Source: Halobellus ruber
GTDB lineage: Archaea > Halobacteriota > Halobacteria > Halobacteriales > Haloferacaceae
Direction: 5' to 3'
DNA length: 64,000 nt
Assembly (NCBI RefSeq): GCF_014212355.1
Contig: NZ_JACKXD010000002.1
Coordinates: 658,778-722,777, forward strand
Position 1 is the first letter of the stretch. Each line of letters begins with the position of its first letter. The notes beneath the pieces were generated by a model. It was not told where the DNA came from. It worked only from the letters and a program-made list of their open reading frames with translations, and did no database searches. The position numbers and the translations under genes were made by a program. This document shows, piece after piece, positions 34,393 to 43,740 of the stretch.

Positions 34393-36600
34393 ATGTCCGG
34401 CGGTCCATCCTTCGGCGACGTCCTCGGAACCGACAGCCGCTGCCACGCCCGCTACACCGCGGCCGCGTCGTCGGAACTGTCGTCGAACGACGACCTCCGG
34501 GCGGCGATGGCGGCGTGGGAGTCGCTCGTCGTCGAGAGCCACGGGGACGTCTTCGGGCAACTGGACGCCGGCGTCGACTCCCTCTTCGTCGATGCCCTCT
34601 ACGTCGACTTCGTCGTCGACCGGCTCATCGACCGGTACGAACGCCGCGTCGGCGTCGAGCTCCGAAACCGGTCTGCGGCCGAAAACACCGACGTCCTGCC
34701 CTTCGAGCTCCACACGCTCCACGCGGCGGTCGAAAGGGCGGTTCCCGGACGCCCGCTGGGAGAGGCGGTCGACCGCGTCGACCCGATTCACCCCGAGTCG
34801 GTTGCTGGCCTCCTTCGGGAGCTCCACGGGAGCGTCGTGTCGACCCCGCTCCGTCGACTGCTGGGGTCGTACTACACCCCCCGTGGAGTCGCCGACGTCG
34901 CGGTCGGCGAACTCGACGTCGATGACGCCGCGTCGGAGACGGTGCTGGATCCGGGCTGTGGCTCGGGCGTCTTCCTCGCGGCCGCCGTCGACGCGAAACT
35001 GGCAGCGCTTGAGGAGGATCTTCAGCCCGATGCCCGAGTCGACGCCATCACGAGCACGGTGTACGGGATCGACTTAGACCCCATCGCGGTCAAGATGGCG
35101 AAGCTTTCGTACCTCCACGCGCTCCGGCCCGCCATCGGATCGAGTTCCCCGGACGGAATCGAGGTTCCGGTGTTCCTCGCTGACTCGCTCGGGATGACGC
35201 GCGAGGAGTCGATCAGTTTCCGGGCCCGAACGGTCGACCTCACGGTCGATCACCTGGTCGGGAACCCGCCGTGGCTCACGTGGGGCGCCCTCCAGGAGTC
35301 GGTCCGTGAGGCCTGGCGGGAGACCCACGTCGACCGGCTCAACCTCCTTCCTCACCCCGGCACGGAGGCCATACTCGGCCACGCCAACGACGACGTGTCG
35401 GTCCCGTTCGTCTGGGCCTGGATCGACCGGTATCTCGACGACGGCGGCGACGCCAGTTTCGTTCTCAAGCGGGACATCCGCACGGGCCCGGCCGGTCGGG
35501 TGTTGCGCCGCGGGCAGGTGGGCGACCGGCCGGTGAGTGTCCGGCACGTTCACGACTTCGGGGGGCTCCGGCCGTTCGGCGACGACGTTGCGGTGAACGC
35601 CGCCGTGTACACCATCGGGGCCGACAGTGAGCCGTCGTTTCCGATCCCGATGGATCGGTGGTCTCGGTCCGGGGACGCACCGTCGTTCGCGACGGGCGGG
35701 GCGATGCGTGGAACGTTAGCCCGCGAGCGGGTCGGGCTGGTCCCGGTAGACGACGCCGATCCCGGCTCCTCGTGGATCGGGACCGACGCCGAACGGCGCG
35801 CACACGGCGAGTGCAGCCACGAGATCCGACACGGCGTGAAGGACGACGCCGCCGAGGTGTTCACCGTCGATCGGGCGCAACTCGGGGAGCTGGACCACGA
35901 CCACGTCTACCCGTATCTCCGATCGAAGCACGTTGTCAAATACGGCCTGTTCGGCTACGACCTGCAGCTGGTCCCGATGCGGACTGCCGGGCAGGACAAC
36001 GCGGCCGAACTGCGGGCGGCCCACCCAGACACGTACGCGTACCTCGAACGCAACAGGGAGCGACTCGAATCGCGGTCGTCGACCTGGCTCGACGGCGGGC
36101 CGTTCTACAACCTGTTCGGGCTGGGGCCGTACACCTGGTCGGCGTACAAGGTCGTCTGGTGTCGGCTGGGGTTCAAACCGCACTTCGCGGTCGTCTCGGC
36201 CGTCGAGGACCCGGACCTCGGCGAGAAGCCGGTCGTTCCGGGCGATCACTGTATGTTCGTCCCGACGGACGACGAGTACGAGGCACACTTCCTCTGCGGG
36301 CTGCTCAACTCGGCCCCCTACCAGCGGTCGATCGAGGGGATGGCCTCGGAAGGGAAGGCAAGCCTGTCGAAGGCGGTGGTCTCGGAACTCCGCCTCCCGG
36401 AGTACCGCGGGACCGGCCCGGAGCGTCGTCTCGCCGAGCGCTCGATGGCGGCCCACCGGATCGTCCCCGAGTACACCCACCTGAGCAAGCGCGCATACAA
36501 CGACACCGAAATCGAGGAACTGGCGGCCATCCAAGCCGAGATCGACGACCTCGCCGGCCGAATGCTCTCCGGCGGAGGTGCGGGGCTCGGCGGTGAGTGA
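34393..36600 (+). CDS. N6-adenine DNA methyltransferase, TaqI/Eco57I-like, apparently solitary
   Basis: A 735-residue DNA methyltransferase. Motif X-like YYTPRGVADVAVG (160-172), SAM motif I DPGCGSGVF (186-194), the motif II region YGIDLDPIAVKMAKLSY, and catalytic motif IV NPPW (291-294, after HLVG) define the N6-adenine class. The C-terminal half has TaqI-like recognition-domain features (YPYLRSKHVVKYG, and VPGDHCMFVPTDDEYEAHFL). The N-terminal 150 residues are helical and might be a restriction-enzyme-like or structural part, but I see no PD-ExK motif. No restriction gene is adjacent. A second start, ATG 34351, is possible. BolA is divergent. Confidence 0.87.
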   Translation: MSGGPSFGDVLGTDSRCHARYTAAASSELSSNDDLRAAMAAWESLVVESHGDVFGQLDAGVDSLFVDALYVDFVVDRLIDRYERRVGVELRNRSAAENTDVLPFELHTLHAAVERAVPGRPLGEAVDRVDPIHPESVAGLLRELHGSVVSTPLRRLLGSYYTPRGVADVAVGELDVDDAASETVLDPGCGSGVFLAAAVDAKLAALEEDLQPDARVDAITSTVYGIDLDPIAVKMAKLSYLHALRPAIGSSSPDGIEVPVFLADSLGMTREESISFRARTVDLTVDHLVGNPPWLTWGALQESVREAWRETHVDRLNLLPHPGTEAILGHANDDVSVPFVWAWIDRYLDDGGDASFVLKRDIRTGPAGRVLRRGQVGDRPVSVRHVHDFGGLRPFGDDVAVNAAVYTIGADSEPSFPIPMDRWSRSGDAPSFATGGAMRGTLARERVGLVPVDDADPGSSWIGTDAERRAHGECSHEIRHGVKDDAAEVFTVDRAQLGELDHDHVYPYLRSKHVVKYGLFGYDLQLVPMRTAGQDNAAELRAAHPDTYAYLERNRERLESRSSTWLDGGPFYNLFGLGPYTWSAYKVVWCRLGFKPHFAVVSAVEDPDLGEKPVVPGDHCMFVPTDDEYEAHFLCGLLNSAPYQRSIEGMASEGKASLSKAVVSELRLPEYRGTGPERRLAERSMAAHRIVPEYTHLSKRAYNDTEIEELAAIQAEIDDLAGRMLSGGGAGLGGE

Positions 36601-36672
36601 CCGACGGCTCTCGCGTGTCGAAGGCCGCAGTTGGACCCCCGCAGGACCCGAGGAGATCGACAGCCGCGGCGC

Positions 36673-36996
36673 TCACATCTGGTACCGGCGCTCGTCGTCA
36701 CGCTGCGGGTACTGGTCCTGGCCGGTCATCTCCTCGTAGGTCATCCCTGAGAGGTACTCGTCGTAGGTCACGTCATGTTCCTGCCGGAGGTGGAAATCGA
36801 GCGTCCCGCGGTCGACGGTGGTCTGAAACAGCAGGTGGACCGCCCGCCGGAGCAGCTCGTCGGTGTCCTCGGTCCCGAAGGCGGCCGAGAGCATCGCGAG
36901 TTCGTGGCGCGTCTCCCGATCAAGCGACACTGACTGCTCGGCGTCGATGTCGGCGTACGTCGACTCGACCCGATCCGTTAGCTCCTCTAAGCTCAT
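36673..36996 (-). CDS. DUF5806 family protein
   Basis: A 107-residue haloarchaeal protein recognised as DUF5806: SLEELTDRVESTYADIDAEQ, HELAMLSAAFGTEDTDELLR and the C-terminal EYLSGMTYEEMTGQDQYPQR. It is helical and acidic, with a ribbon-helix-helix-like central part (RAVHLLFQTTVDRG); it may bind DNA, but that is inference. It is convergent with the DNA methyltransferase gene (72-bp gap) and divergent from mutY. Confidence 0.82.
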   Translation of the reverse strand: MSLEELTDRVESTYADIDAEQSVSLDRETRHELAMLSAAFGTEDTDELLRRAVHLLFQTTVDRGTLDFHLRQEHDVTYDEYLSGMTYEEMTGQDQYPQRDDERRYQM

Positions 36997-37083
36997 ATCC
37001 GCATCTCGGCCGGCGGCGGCAAACGGGTTTCGCCTCGGGATCGACCAGAACCCCCAAATCCCGAGGGGTCCAACCGCCGGCCG

Positions 37084-38016
37084 ATGACCGACGGCGACGC
37101 CCCGGAGTTCGACGATCCCGCTGCCGTCCGCGACGCCCTGGTGGCCTGGTACGAGGCCGACCACCGTGCCTTCCCGTGGCGGGAGACCGCGGATCCATAC
37201 GAGATCCTCGTCTCGGAGGTGATGAGCCAGCAGACGCAGCTCGACCGGGTCGTCGACGCCTGGCGCGACTTCCTCGACCGCTGGCCCTCCGTCGAGGCGC
37301 TTGCGGCCGCCGACCGCGCGGCGGTGGTCTCCTTCTGGACCGACCACTCGCTGGGATACAACAACCGTGCGAAGTACCTCCACGAGGCGGCCGGGCAGGT
37401 CGTCGGAGGTGCGGTCGACGGCGTCGACGCCGGGGAGTGGCCGCGGGATCCGGAGGGCCTCTCGGAGCTGATGGGTGTCGGACCCTACACCGCCAACGCG
37501 GTGGCGTCGTTCGCGTTCGACAACGGCGACGCAGTCGTCGACACGAACGTCAAACGGGTGCTGTACCGCGCGTTCGACGTCCCAGACGACGACGCCGCGT
37601 TCGAGGCCGCGGCGAGCGCGCTGATGCCCGACGGTCAATCCCGGGTGTGGAACAACGCCATTATGGAACTGGGGGGCGTCGCCTGTCAGAAGACCCCGCG
37701 GTGCGACGAAGAAAGTTGCCCCTGGCGGGAGTGGTGTCACGCGTACCGGACCGGTGACTTCACTGCGCCGGACGTGCCTACACAGCCGAGCTTCGAGGGG
37801 AGCCGTCGGCAGTTCCGCGGCCGGGTGATCTCGACGCTGACGGAGTACGACGAACTCCCCTTGGACGACCTCGGCCCGCGAATCAGGGTGGACTACGCCC
37901 CGGATGGGGAGTACGGCCGGGGATGGCTCCGGGAGCTCGTTTCCGATCTCTCCGAGGACGGCCTGGTCGAACTCGACGATCGCGGGGGCGCGACAACCGT
38001 CCGGCTTCGCCGGTAG
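37084..38016 (+). CDS. mutY: A/G-specific adenine DNA glycosylase
   Basis: Removes adenine mispaired with 8-oxoguanine. The 310-residue protein has the catalytic Glu45 in SEVMSQQTQLDRV, the helix-hairpin-helix MGVGPYTANAVASFAF (130-145) and the catalytic Asp153 in VVDTNVKRVL. Four cysteines for the [4Fe-4S] cluster are C201, C207, C212 and C218 (spacing 5-4-5, where bacterial MutY has 6-2-5). A C-terminal domain (about 220-310) has a winged-helix-like FRGRVISTLTEYDEL, shorter than the NUDIX-like domain of bacterial MutY. The start ATG 37084 lies 87 bp from the divergent DUF5806 gene. Confidence 0.93.
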   Translation: MTDGDAPEFDDPAAVRDALVAWYEADHRAFPWRETADPYEILVSEVMSQQTQLDRVVDAWRDFLDRWPSVEALAAADRAAVVSFWTDHSLGYNNRAKYLHEAAGQVVGGAVDGVDAGEWPRDPEGLSELMGVGPYTANAVASFAFDNGDAVVDTNVKRVLYRAFDVPDDDAAFEAAASALMPDGQSRVWNNAIMELGGVACQKTPRCDEESCPWREWCHAYRTGDFTAPDVPTQPSFEGSRRQFRGRVISTLTEYDELPLDDLGPRIRVDYAPDGEYGRGWLRELVSDLSEDGLVELDDRGGATTVRLRR

Positions 38017-38078
38017 CCGGGCGCGGGGATAGCTGTCCGCGGCTGTCACGGTCGGGTATCGGTAAACGCCGCGTCGAC

Positions 38079-39452
38079 TCAGTACTTCGGTTCCGCGCCG
38101 GTGACGTCGTAGATCCCCTCCATCAGCCTGTCACGCTCCGACTGCCAGACCGAGACCGCCTCGGGGCGGCCCGGATACCGGCCGTAATGCTCCATCAGTT
38201 CGTCGGCGAGGTTCTTGGTCCGGTAGAACTCCACGATCTGACTCCAGTAGCCGAAGGAATCGCGGACGGTCTTCGCCAGCAACGCCGGTCCGAACGAGGT
38301 GCTGCCGGAGTACAGCGCCTCCGCCAGCTTCTCCCCCGGCAGCGACGCCAGAAGCCCCATCAGGTTGTCGACGTCGATCGCAGTCGAGAGCACGTTGTAG
38401 ACGTCGAGCCCGGCGTACCGCGCCCCGAAGTGGTCCATCACCCGCTCGTTGTACCGCCACAGCGCCGACTCGCCCACGTCGCCCTCGGTGACCGCGTTCA
38501 CCGCCTGCTCGCCGGCGTAGGTGCCCGCGTAGGCGGCGCCCGCGATCCCGCCACCGGTGGTCGGGTTGACGTGGCCCGCGGCGTCGCCGGCGGCGATGAA
38601 CCCCGGCGCGACCGCCGAGTCGTAGGGGCGGCGGGTCGGCAGCGCAGCGCCCAGCTTGTCGGTCACGGTGGCGCCGTCGAACTCCGGTCGGGTTTCGAGG
38701 TCCCGCCTGAGGTCGTCGACCAGCTGCATCGGCTCCTCGTTCATCTGAAAGCCCAAGCCGGCGTTGATCGTCGTCTCGGTCCGCGGGAAGTACCAGAGGT
38801 AACCCGCCGCACGCTCGGTCGGTTTGAACACCAAGGCGTCGTCCCACTCCACCGGTTCGGGGACTTCGACGATCTCCCGGTAGGCCGAACAGAACTGCGA
38901 GTACGAGACGTTCGTATCGAAGTGCGTGCCCGAAAAGTCGGTTTTGTCCTGGAGGATCGACAGCGCGCCCGCGCCGTCGACGACGACGTCGGCGGCGTAC
39001 TCGGCGACGTCGCCCCGCCGCTTCCCACGGATTCCGGTCACGGTGCCGTCGTCGTCCTGCGTCACGTCCTGGACGACCGTGTCGTAGTGGAACGCCGCGC
39101 CCGCGTCCTCGGCGGCCTCGATCAGGAGGCGGCCGAACTCCCACCGGTCGATGACCGCCAGTTCCCCGGGGACGGGGATGTCGAGGACGGTGTCTTCCTG
39201 CGGGATCTCGAAGCGGCCGTGGTCGACGCCGGTGTTCGTGAACGCGCTCTCGATCCGGGATTTCGGGATCACCTCGGGGAACGCGTCGGCCCCCTTCAGC
39301 GCGTCGCCGCAGGCGATGTGGCCGGCTTCCTCGGCTGTCTTGCGCTCGACGACGGCGACGTCGAGGCCCTCGCCCGCGGCGGCGGCCGCGGCGTAACACC
39401 CGGCCGTCCCCGCGCCGACGACGACGACGTCGTACTCGTGGGAGGTACTCAT
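38079..39452 (-). CDS. Geranylgeranyl reductase family flavoprotein
   Basis: A 457-residue FAD enzyme, probably a digeranylgeranylglycerophospholipid reductase that saturates the isoprenoid chains of archaeal lipids. FAD motif VVVVGAGTAGCYAAAAAAGE (about 8-27), the family's CGDALKGADAFPEVI with a conserved Cys, the middle motif FPRTETTINAGLGF (substrate pocket), and the late FAD site FIAAGDAAGHVNPTTGGGI. ATG 39452 is supported by the box AGTTTTTACC (39474-39483). It shares the lipid pathway with the UbiA enzyme at 6266 and the phosphomevalonate decarboxylase at 57437. Confidence 0.9.
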   Translation of the reverse strand: MSTSHEYDVVVVGAGTAGCYAAAAAAGEGLDVAVVERKTAEEAGHIACGDALKGADAFPEVIPKSRIESAFTNTGVDHGRFEIPQEDTVLDIPVPGELAVIDRWEFGRLLIEAAEDAGAAFHYDTVVQDVTQDDDGTVTGIRGKRRGDVAEYAADVVVDGAGALSILQDKTDFSGTHFDTNVSYSQFCSAYREIVEVPEPVEWDDALVFKPTERAAGYLWYFPRTETTINAGLGFQMNEEPMQLVDDLRRDLETRPEFDGATVTDKLGAALPTRRPYDSAVAPGFIAAGDAAGHVNPTTGGGIAGAAYAGTYAGEQAVNAVTEGDVGESALWRYNERVMDHFGARYAGLDVYNVLSTAIDVDNLMGLLASLPGEKLAEALYSGSTSFGPALLAKTVRDSFGYWSQIVEFYRTKNLADELMEHYGRYPGRPEAVSVWQSERDRLMEGIYDVTGAEPKY

Positions 39453-39518
39453 CGTCACGACTCCCGCCCGCGCGGTAAAAACTCTTTATGTCGGGCGGAT
39501 CCGCAAGCGCCGGCCGGG

Positions 39519-40904
39519 TTACGAGTCGCCGACCTCGACCGCTCCGAGCAGGTGCTCGACCGTCCCGGCGACCGCGTCGGGGGTCGCACCCACCACGCGG
39601 ATCATCGGCTCCTTCCCGACCGCCCCCCGGTCGGCGACCGCACGCGGCGGCTCGTCGCCCCGCCCGAAGCTCCGGCCGGCGGCCCACTCCATCGTGGACG
39701 CCGCCTCGGGTTCGGCGGACCGATCGAACCACGCGACGGGGGCGTCGAGACGATCCAGCCCGCGTTCGGCGTCGGGTGTGAGCTTGCAGTTGGTCGCAAA
39801 TCGGAGGTTCGGCTCGTGTTCGCGGGCCGCGAGCAGGAACCGCGCGAGGTGGCTCGACGCCCCGAACCGGACCCCCGAGTTCGGCGCCACGCCGTCCAGG
39901 GTGCGGGTGATCCGCCCCTCAACCGCGGCCACGTCGTCGACCGTCTCGGCGTGCGGCGTCGCGCCGACGACGTTTATGCCGACCTCCGCGAGCAGCGGGC
40001 GCACGTCAAGGTCGACGAACCGGTCGACGAGGCCGCGGACGGCGTCGAGGGTCGCCCGCTCGCGAGCCGCGTTCCGCCGGTCGACGAGCGGGTTGACCGC
40101 TCCCGGTCCCTCGCCGACGTCGAGCGGATACCGGACCGCGCGCTCGGCGAACGCGACCGCGCGCTCGACCGCCGGTTCCAGGCCGGCGCCGCGAGCCAGG
40201 CCGGCCGCGATCGCCGCCGACAGCGAGCACCCCGACCCGTGTGTCGCGCCGGAGTCGACCCGCGGATGCGTGAACTCCCGGACCTCCTCGTCGGTGACGA
40301 GCAGATCCCTGACGGTGTCGCCGTCGCCGTGGCCGCCGGTCACGAGCGCCGCCTCGGCCCCCCGGTCGACCAGCCACCGGCCGGCCTCGCGGGGGGTCGG
40401 CGCCCGGTCCTCGCCGGTCCCGCGTTCGACGAGGACGGCGGCCTCGTCGTGGTTGGGCGTGACGAGCGTCGCCTCGGCGACGAGATCCGTGTACGCCCGT
40501 TCGCCCGCGGGGCTCAGCAGCCGGTCGCCGGCGGTCGCGACCATCACCGGATCCACGACCAGCGGGAACGACCGGCCGTCGACGCACTCGGTGACGGTTC
40601 GGACGACCGCGGCCGTGCCGAGCATCCCGGTCTTCGCGGCGCCGACCGCGAAGTCGTCGGTCACGGCGTCGTACTGTGCGCGCACGTCGGCGGGGTCGAG
40701 GACCGTCGAGCGCTCGACGCCGCGGGTGTGCTGGGCCGTGACGCCCGTGACGACGCTCGTCGGGAACGCGTCGTGGGCCGCCATCGTCCGGACGTCGGCC
40801 TGGACGCCGGCCCCGCCCCCGGAGTCGCTGCCCGCGATCGTGAGCGCGACCGGAGGCGATACGGGCGCGGGCCGCCGGCGCGCGTCGGCGTCGCCCCCGG
40901 TCAT
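39519..40904 (-). CDS. thiD: Bifunctional hydroxymethylpyrimidine kinase / thiamine-phosphate synthase (ThiD-ThiN)
   Basis: A 461-residue fusion. Residues about 18-270 are ThiD: LTIAGSDSGGGAGVQADVRT, a substrate site AKTGMLGTAAVV, VVDPVMVATAGDRLL and the ATP-site GATHGSGCSLSAAIAAGLA. Residues about 285-455 are ThiN (FGASSHLARFLLAAREHEPN, PVAWFDRSAEP), the archaeal thiamine-phosphate synthase that replaces ThiE. It phosphorylates HMP twice and couples it to the thiazole. The start overlaps the TenA stop (ATGA). Confidence 0.93.
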   Translation of the reverse strand: MTGGDADARRRPAPVSPPVALTIAGSDSGGGAGVQADVRTMAAHDAFPTSVVTGVTAQHTRGVERSTVLDPADVRAQYDAVTDDFAVGAAKTGMLGTAAVVRTVTECVDGRSFPLVVDPVMVATAGDRLLSPAGERAYTDLVAEATLVTPNHDEAAVLVERGTGEDRAPTPREAGRWLVDRGAEAALVTGGHGDGDTVRDLLVTDEEVREFTHPRVDSGATHGSGCSLSAAIAAGLARGAGLEPAVERAVAFAERAVRYPLDVGEGPGAVNPLVDRRNAARERATLDAVRGLVDRFVDLDVRPLLAEVGINVVGATPHAETVDDVAAVEGRITRTLDGVAPNSGVRFGASSHLARFLLAAREHEPNLRFATNCKLTPDAERGLDRLDAPVAWFDRSAEPEAASTMEWAAGRSFGRGDEPPRAVADRGAVGKEPMIRVVGATPDAVAGTVEHLLGAVEVGDS

Positions 40905-41569
40905 CCTGGCGACACCCCCCACGACTCCCCGGCGTACGCCATCTCCCAGAACCGGTGTTCCAGCCGTACGCCCGTCTCGAACGCCTCCCGCATCGACGCG
41001 CGCGCTCCAGGGTTGGCCTCGGCACAGCGGTCGACCAGCTCCCGGAGCCACGACACCGACTCCCGGAAGGTATCGTCGGTGTAGGTCTCGATGAACGGGG
41101 TGTAGCGGTGGTCGCCCTCCGAGAGTGTCGCCATACGCTCGGCGACGTCCAGGTACCCCCGGCCGCACGGGTACACCGCCGCGACGATCTCCGGCAGCGA
41201 CCCCGTCGAGGCCGTCCGCACCAGGAAGTTGGTGTAGGCGACGCAGGTCGGCGTCTTCTCCGCGGCGCGGAGGTCCTCGGGGGTGAGTCCGTGGTCGGCG
41301 GCGAGCTCCCGGTGGCGGTCGAGTTCGTGGTCCGTCACCGACCGTGCGATCCCGAGCAGCCGTCGCATCCGCGCCTCGTCGGTCGCCTTCGCCGCCGCGG
41401 TGGCGACCGTGCGGGCGTAGTCGAGCAGGTAGTGGTAGTCCTGGGTGAGCCACCGCCGGAACGCCGCCGGGTCGAGCGTGCCGGCGGCGAGTTCCCGGAC
41501 GAACGGGTGGTCCTTCTGTGCGGCCATCGCCGCCTCGACCCCTTCGAGGAGTCGGTCGCTGAACGCCAT
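40901..41569 (-). CDS. tenA: TenA-family thiaminase II / aminopyrimidine aminohydrolase
   Basis: A 222-residue helical protein that salvages pyrimidine from degraded thiamine, releasing HMP for ThiD. TenA features: [40 protein letters not shown] with DYHYLLDYAR (active-site Asp/Tyr), and VAAVYPCGRGYLDVAERM containing the catalytic Cys of the TenA_C type. The C-terminal segment has EHRFWEMAYAGESW with the active-site Glu. It sits between thi4 and thiD in an overlapping operon: its ATG overlaps the thi4 stop (TGATG) and its stop overlaps the thiD start. Confidence 0.92.
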   Translation of the reverse strand: MAFSDRLLEGVEAAMAAQKDHPFVRELAAGTLDPAAFRRWLTQDYHYLLDYARTVATAAAKATDEARMRRLLGIARSVTDHELDRHRELAADHGLTPEDLRAAEKTPTCVAYTNFLVRTASTGSLPEIVAAVYPCGRGYLDVAERMATLSEGDHRYTPFIETYTDDTFRESVSWLRELVDRCAEANPGARASMREAFETGVRLEHRFWEMAYAGESWGVSPG

Positions 41570-42495
41570 CAGTCGTCGGCGGAGGCGGGGGCGTCGCCCG
41601 GGAGGTCGACGACCGGCGCGGTCGCTCCGAGCTCGTCGAGTGCGACCTGCGCGGCGCGCTTGCCCGAGAGCAGCATCGCGCCGAACGTCGGCCCCATCCG
41701 GGTCAGGCCGTGGGTCGTCGCCGTCGAGAGCCCGGCGGTGAGCAGCCCGTCGTGGACCTTGCCGGTGCGTTCGACCACCTTGTCCTCGCTGTCGGCCGCC
41801 CACATCGAGTCGTGGCCGGGGGAGTCGTGGCCGGGAGCGCCGTACTCGTCGTCCCCGGTGGAATCCATCCCCGTGGCGTGGGTCTCGGCGTGGTCGATCC
41901 CGGGGGCGTCGATCGCGCCGCGCTCCTGGAGTTTGGAGACCACGACCGCGTCGTGTCCCGTCGCGTCGACGACGAGATCGGACTCGACGGCGATCGGGTC
42001 GACGCAGGTGAGTTCGCGCGGCAGCGCGTGGACGGGCGACCAGTTCATCACGATCCCGGCGACGCGGTGGCCGTCGCGGACGACGACGTCGGTGAACTCG
42101 GTCATGTTCTGCACCTTCGCGCCGGCGTCGCAGGCGGCGGCGATCAGCGCGGAGCAGGCGTGGGGGCCGTCGGCGAGGTGGAGCCCCTCGGTGTCGGACT
42201 CCTCGTAGGGCACCCCGAGTTCGTCGAGCACCGCGTCTGCGGGCTCGCGAACCGTCACCTTGTTCATCAGGAAGCCGCCGAGCCAGAAGCCTCCGCCGAG
42301 GTAGTTGTTCTTCTCGACGATCATCACCTCGATCCCGCGCTCGGCCAGTTCCTTCGCGGCGACCAGCCCGGAGGGCCCCCCGCCGACGACGATGACCTCC
42401 GTGTCGGTGAACTCGAGGAACTCCTCGCTCCAGGACTCCGCGATCGCGTTCGTTACCTCCGCGTCGGTGGCGTCGCTGAATCCGCTGAACGACAT
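41569..42495 (-). CDS. thi4: Thiazole synthase Thi4
   Basis: Makes the thiazole precursor of thiamine from NAD and glycine. The 308-residue protein has the ADP-binding motif [18 protein letters not shown] (34-51), [15 protein letters not shown] and the C-terminal [20 protein letters not shown]. The position of the yeast sulfur-donor cysteine has Cys164 here (ELTCVDP), so a single-turnover mechanism cannot be excluded, although archaeal enzymes can use free sulfide. It is first in the thi4-tenA-thiD/thiN operon, with a TATA-like box at about 42521-42528. Confidence 0.93.
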   Translation of the reverse strand: MSFSGFSDATDAEVTNAIAESWSEEFLEFTDTEVIVVGGGPSGLVAAKELAERGIEVMIVEKNNYLGGGFWLGGFLMNKVTVREPADAVLDELGVPYEESDTEGLHLADGPHACSALIAAACDAGAKVQNMTEFTDVVVRDGHRVAGIVMNWSPVHALPRELTCVDPIAVESDLVVDATGHDAVVVSKLQERGAIDAPGIDHAETHATGMDSTGDDEYGAPGHDSPGHDSMWAADSEDKVVERTGKVHDGLLTAGLSTATTHGLTRMGPTFGAMLLSGKRAAQVALDELGATAPVVDLPGDAPASADD

Positions 42496-42504
42496 ACAAC
42501 CCAG

Positions 42505-42515
42505 TAGTATTACTA
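42505..42515. promoter_or_regulatory. 11-bp palindrome in the thi4 promoter
   Basis: TAGTATTACTA is a perfect palindrome about a central T, placed between the TATA-like box (42521-42528) and the thi4 ATG (42495). That is where a repressor would block RNA polymerase. It might be the site for a thiamine-responsive regulator, but nothing in the sequence proves it. I saw no TPP riboswitch motif in the upstream DNA. Confidence 0.45.
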
Positions 42516-42645
42516 AGTGGTTTATTCGTTGTGGCCGGCGGCCCGGGGGGACGTCGGCCGGAGGTCGCTCGGACCGAGCGCCGACGGCGCGGCCGCTCGG
42601 CGGGCCGAACGGCCGTCGGCTGGGGGGGAGAGGTCGTCGACCCCG

Positions 42646-43740
42646 CTACTCCTCGCCGGACTCGTAGTGCTCGCCGGCGGCCTCGGGCAGTCGCGTCCGG
42701 CCGACCAGCGCGAGCACGATGATCACGACGACGAACGGGATGATCCGGATGAGCTGTCTGGGCAGGCCGATCCCCTTGAGTTGGAGCACCGTCTGGATCG
42801 CGTCGAGCCCCGCAAACAGCATCGTCGCCAGGAACGCCCCGATCGGGTTGTAGTTGCCGAACAGGTACGCCACGATGGCGATGAACCCCTTCCCGTTGAC
42901 CATCGTCGGCCCGTTGCCGGTGAACTGTCCGAGATCCAGCGACAGCGCCGACCCGCCCATCCCGGCGAGGACGCCCGAGATGAGGACGCCGGCATACCGA
43001 ACCCGCGAGACGTTGACACCGGCGGTGTCGAGCGCCTTCGGGTTCTCGCCGCTCGCGCGGATCCACCGGCCGAAGGCGGTTCGCTCGAAGACGTACCACG
43101 ACGCCGCCACCGCGACGAAGAGCAGATACACCGACGGCGACGCCGAAAACAGCGCGCCGAAGAACGGGATCCCAGATAGCACCGGGACGGAGATCGATCC
43201 CGTCGTCGCCACGGTCGGGGTGTTTGGACCGTTGTAGATGACCTGCGAGACGAAGGGCGCAAGCCCCAAGGCGATGAGCCACACCGCCAACCCCGCGATG
43301 ATCTGGTCGGCGCGGAACTCGATCGTGACGACGGCAAAGAGCAGCGCCAACAGGGTACTCGCAATCACGCCGCCGCCGAACCCGATCCAGATCCCGCCGG
43401 TGACGTCCGTCACGTAGATCGCGGTGAACGCCGAGATGATGAGCAGCCCTTCCAGGCCGATGTTGATGATCCCCGCCTTCTCCGAGAAGATCCCGCCGAG
43501 GGCGGCGAAGGCGATCGGAACCGACAGCCGGAGCGCCGCCGCGAGGGTGTCCTTGTCGGTGATGACGTTCGCGAGGATCCCCAGGAGTGAATCGGGGAAC
43601 GCTGCGCCGCCGAGAAGCAACGCGACCAACGTTCCGATCACCGCCCACGCGGTCAGTTCTCTGGTCGATCGCGACGCCACCGGCCCCTCGTCGGCGGTCG
43701 GAGCGTCGGTACTCGCCCCCGTTTCGCCGGCGTCACTCAT
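42646..43740 (-). CDS. BMP-type ABC transporter permease 2
   Basis: A 364-residue inner-membrane permease of the BPD_transp_2 family (RbsC/YufQ-like), with about nine or ten helices (35-345). The conserved EKAGIINIGLEGLLIISAF and the cytoplasmic loop RWIRASGENPKALDTAGVNV are typical. It forms the translocation pore with permease 1. The start overlaps the end of permease 1 by eight bases. Members take up nucleosides or related compounds with a BMP-type binding protein. Confidence 0.9.
   Translation of the reverse strand: MSDAGETGASTDAPTADEGPVASRSTRELTAWAVIGTLVALLLGGAAFPDSLLGILANVITDKDTLAAALRLSVPIAFAALGGIFSEKAGIINIGLEGLLIISAFTAIYVTDVTGGIWIGFGGGVIASTLLALLFAVVTIEFRADQIIAGLAVWLIALGLAPFVSQVIYNGPNTPTVATTGSISVPVLSGIPFFGALFSASPSVYLLFVAVAASWYVFERTAFGRWIRASGENPKALDTAGVNVSRVRYAGVLISGVLAGMGGSALSLDLGQFTGNGPTMVNGKGFIAIVAYLFGNYNPIGAFLATMLFAGLDAIQTVLQLKGIGLPRQLIRIIPFVVVIIVLALVGRTRLPEAAGEHYESGEE

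Noticed and set aside
37923..41084. 1053-codon plus-strand open frame
   Set aside because: Antisense to the geranylgeranyl reductase and thiamine genes; basic and repetitive composition with no domain.
42496..42645. TPP riboswitch before thi4
   Set aside because: No CUGAGA-type conserved core is present and the TATA box leaves almost no leader RNA.
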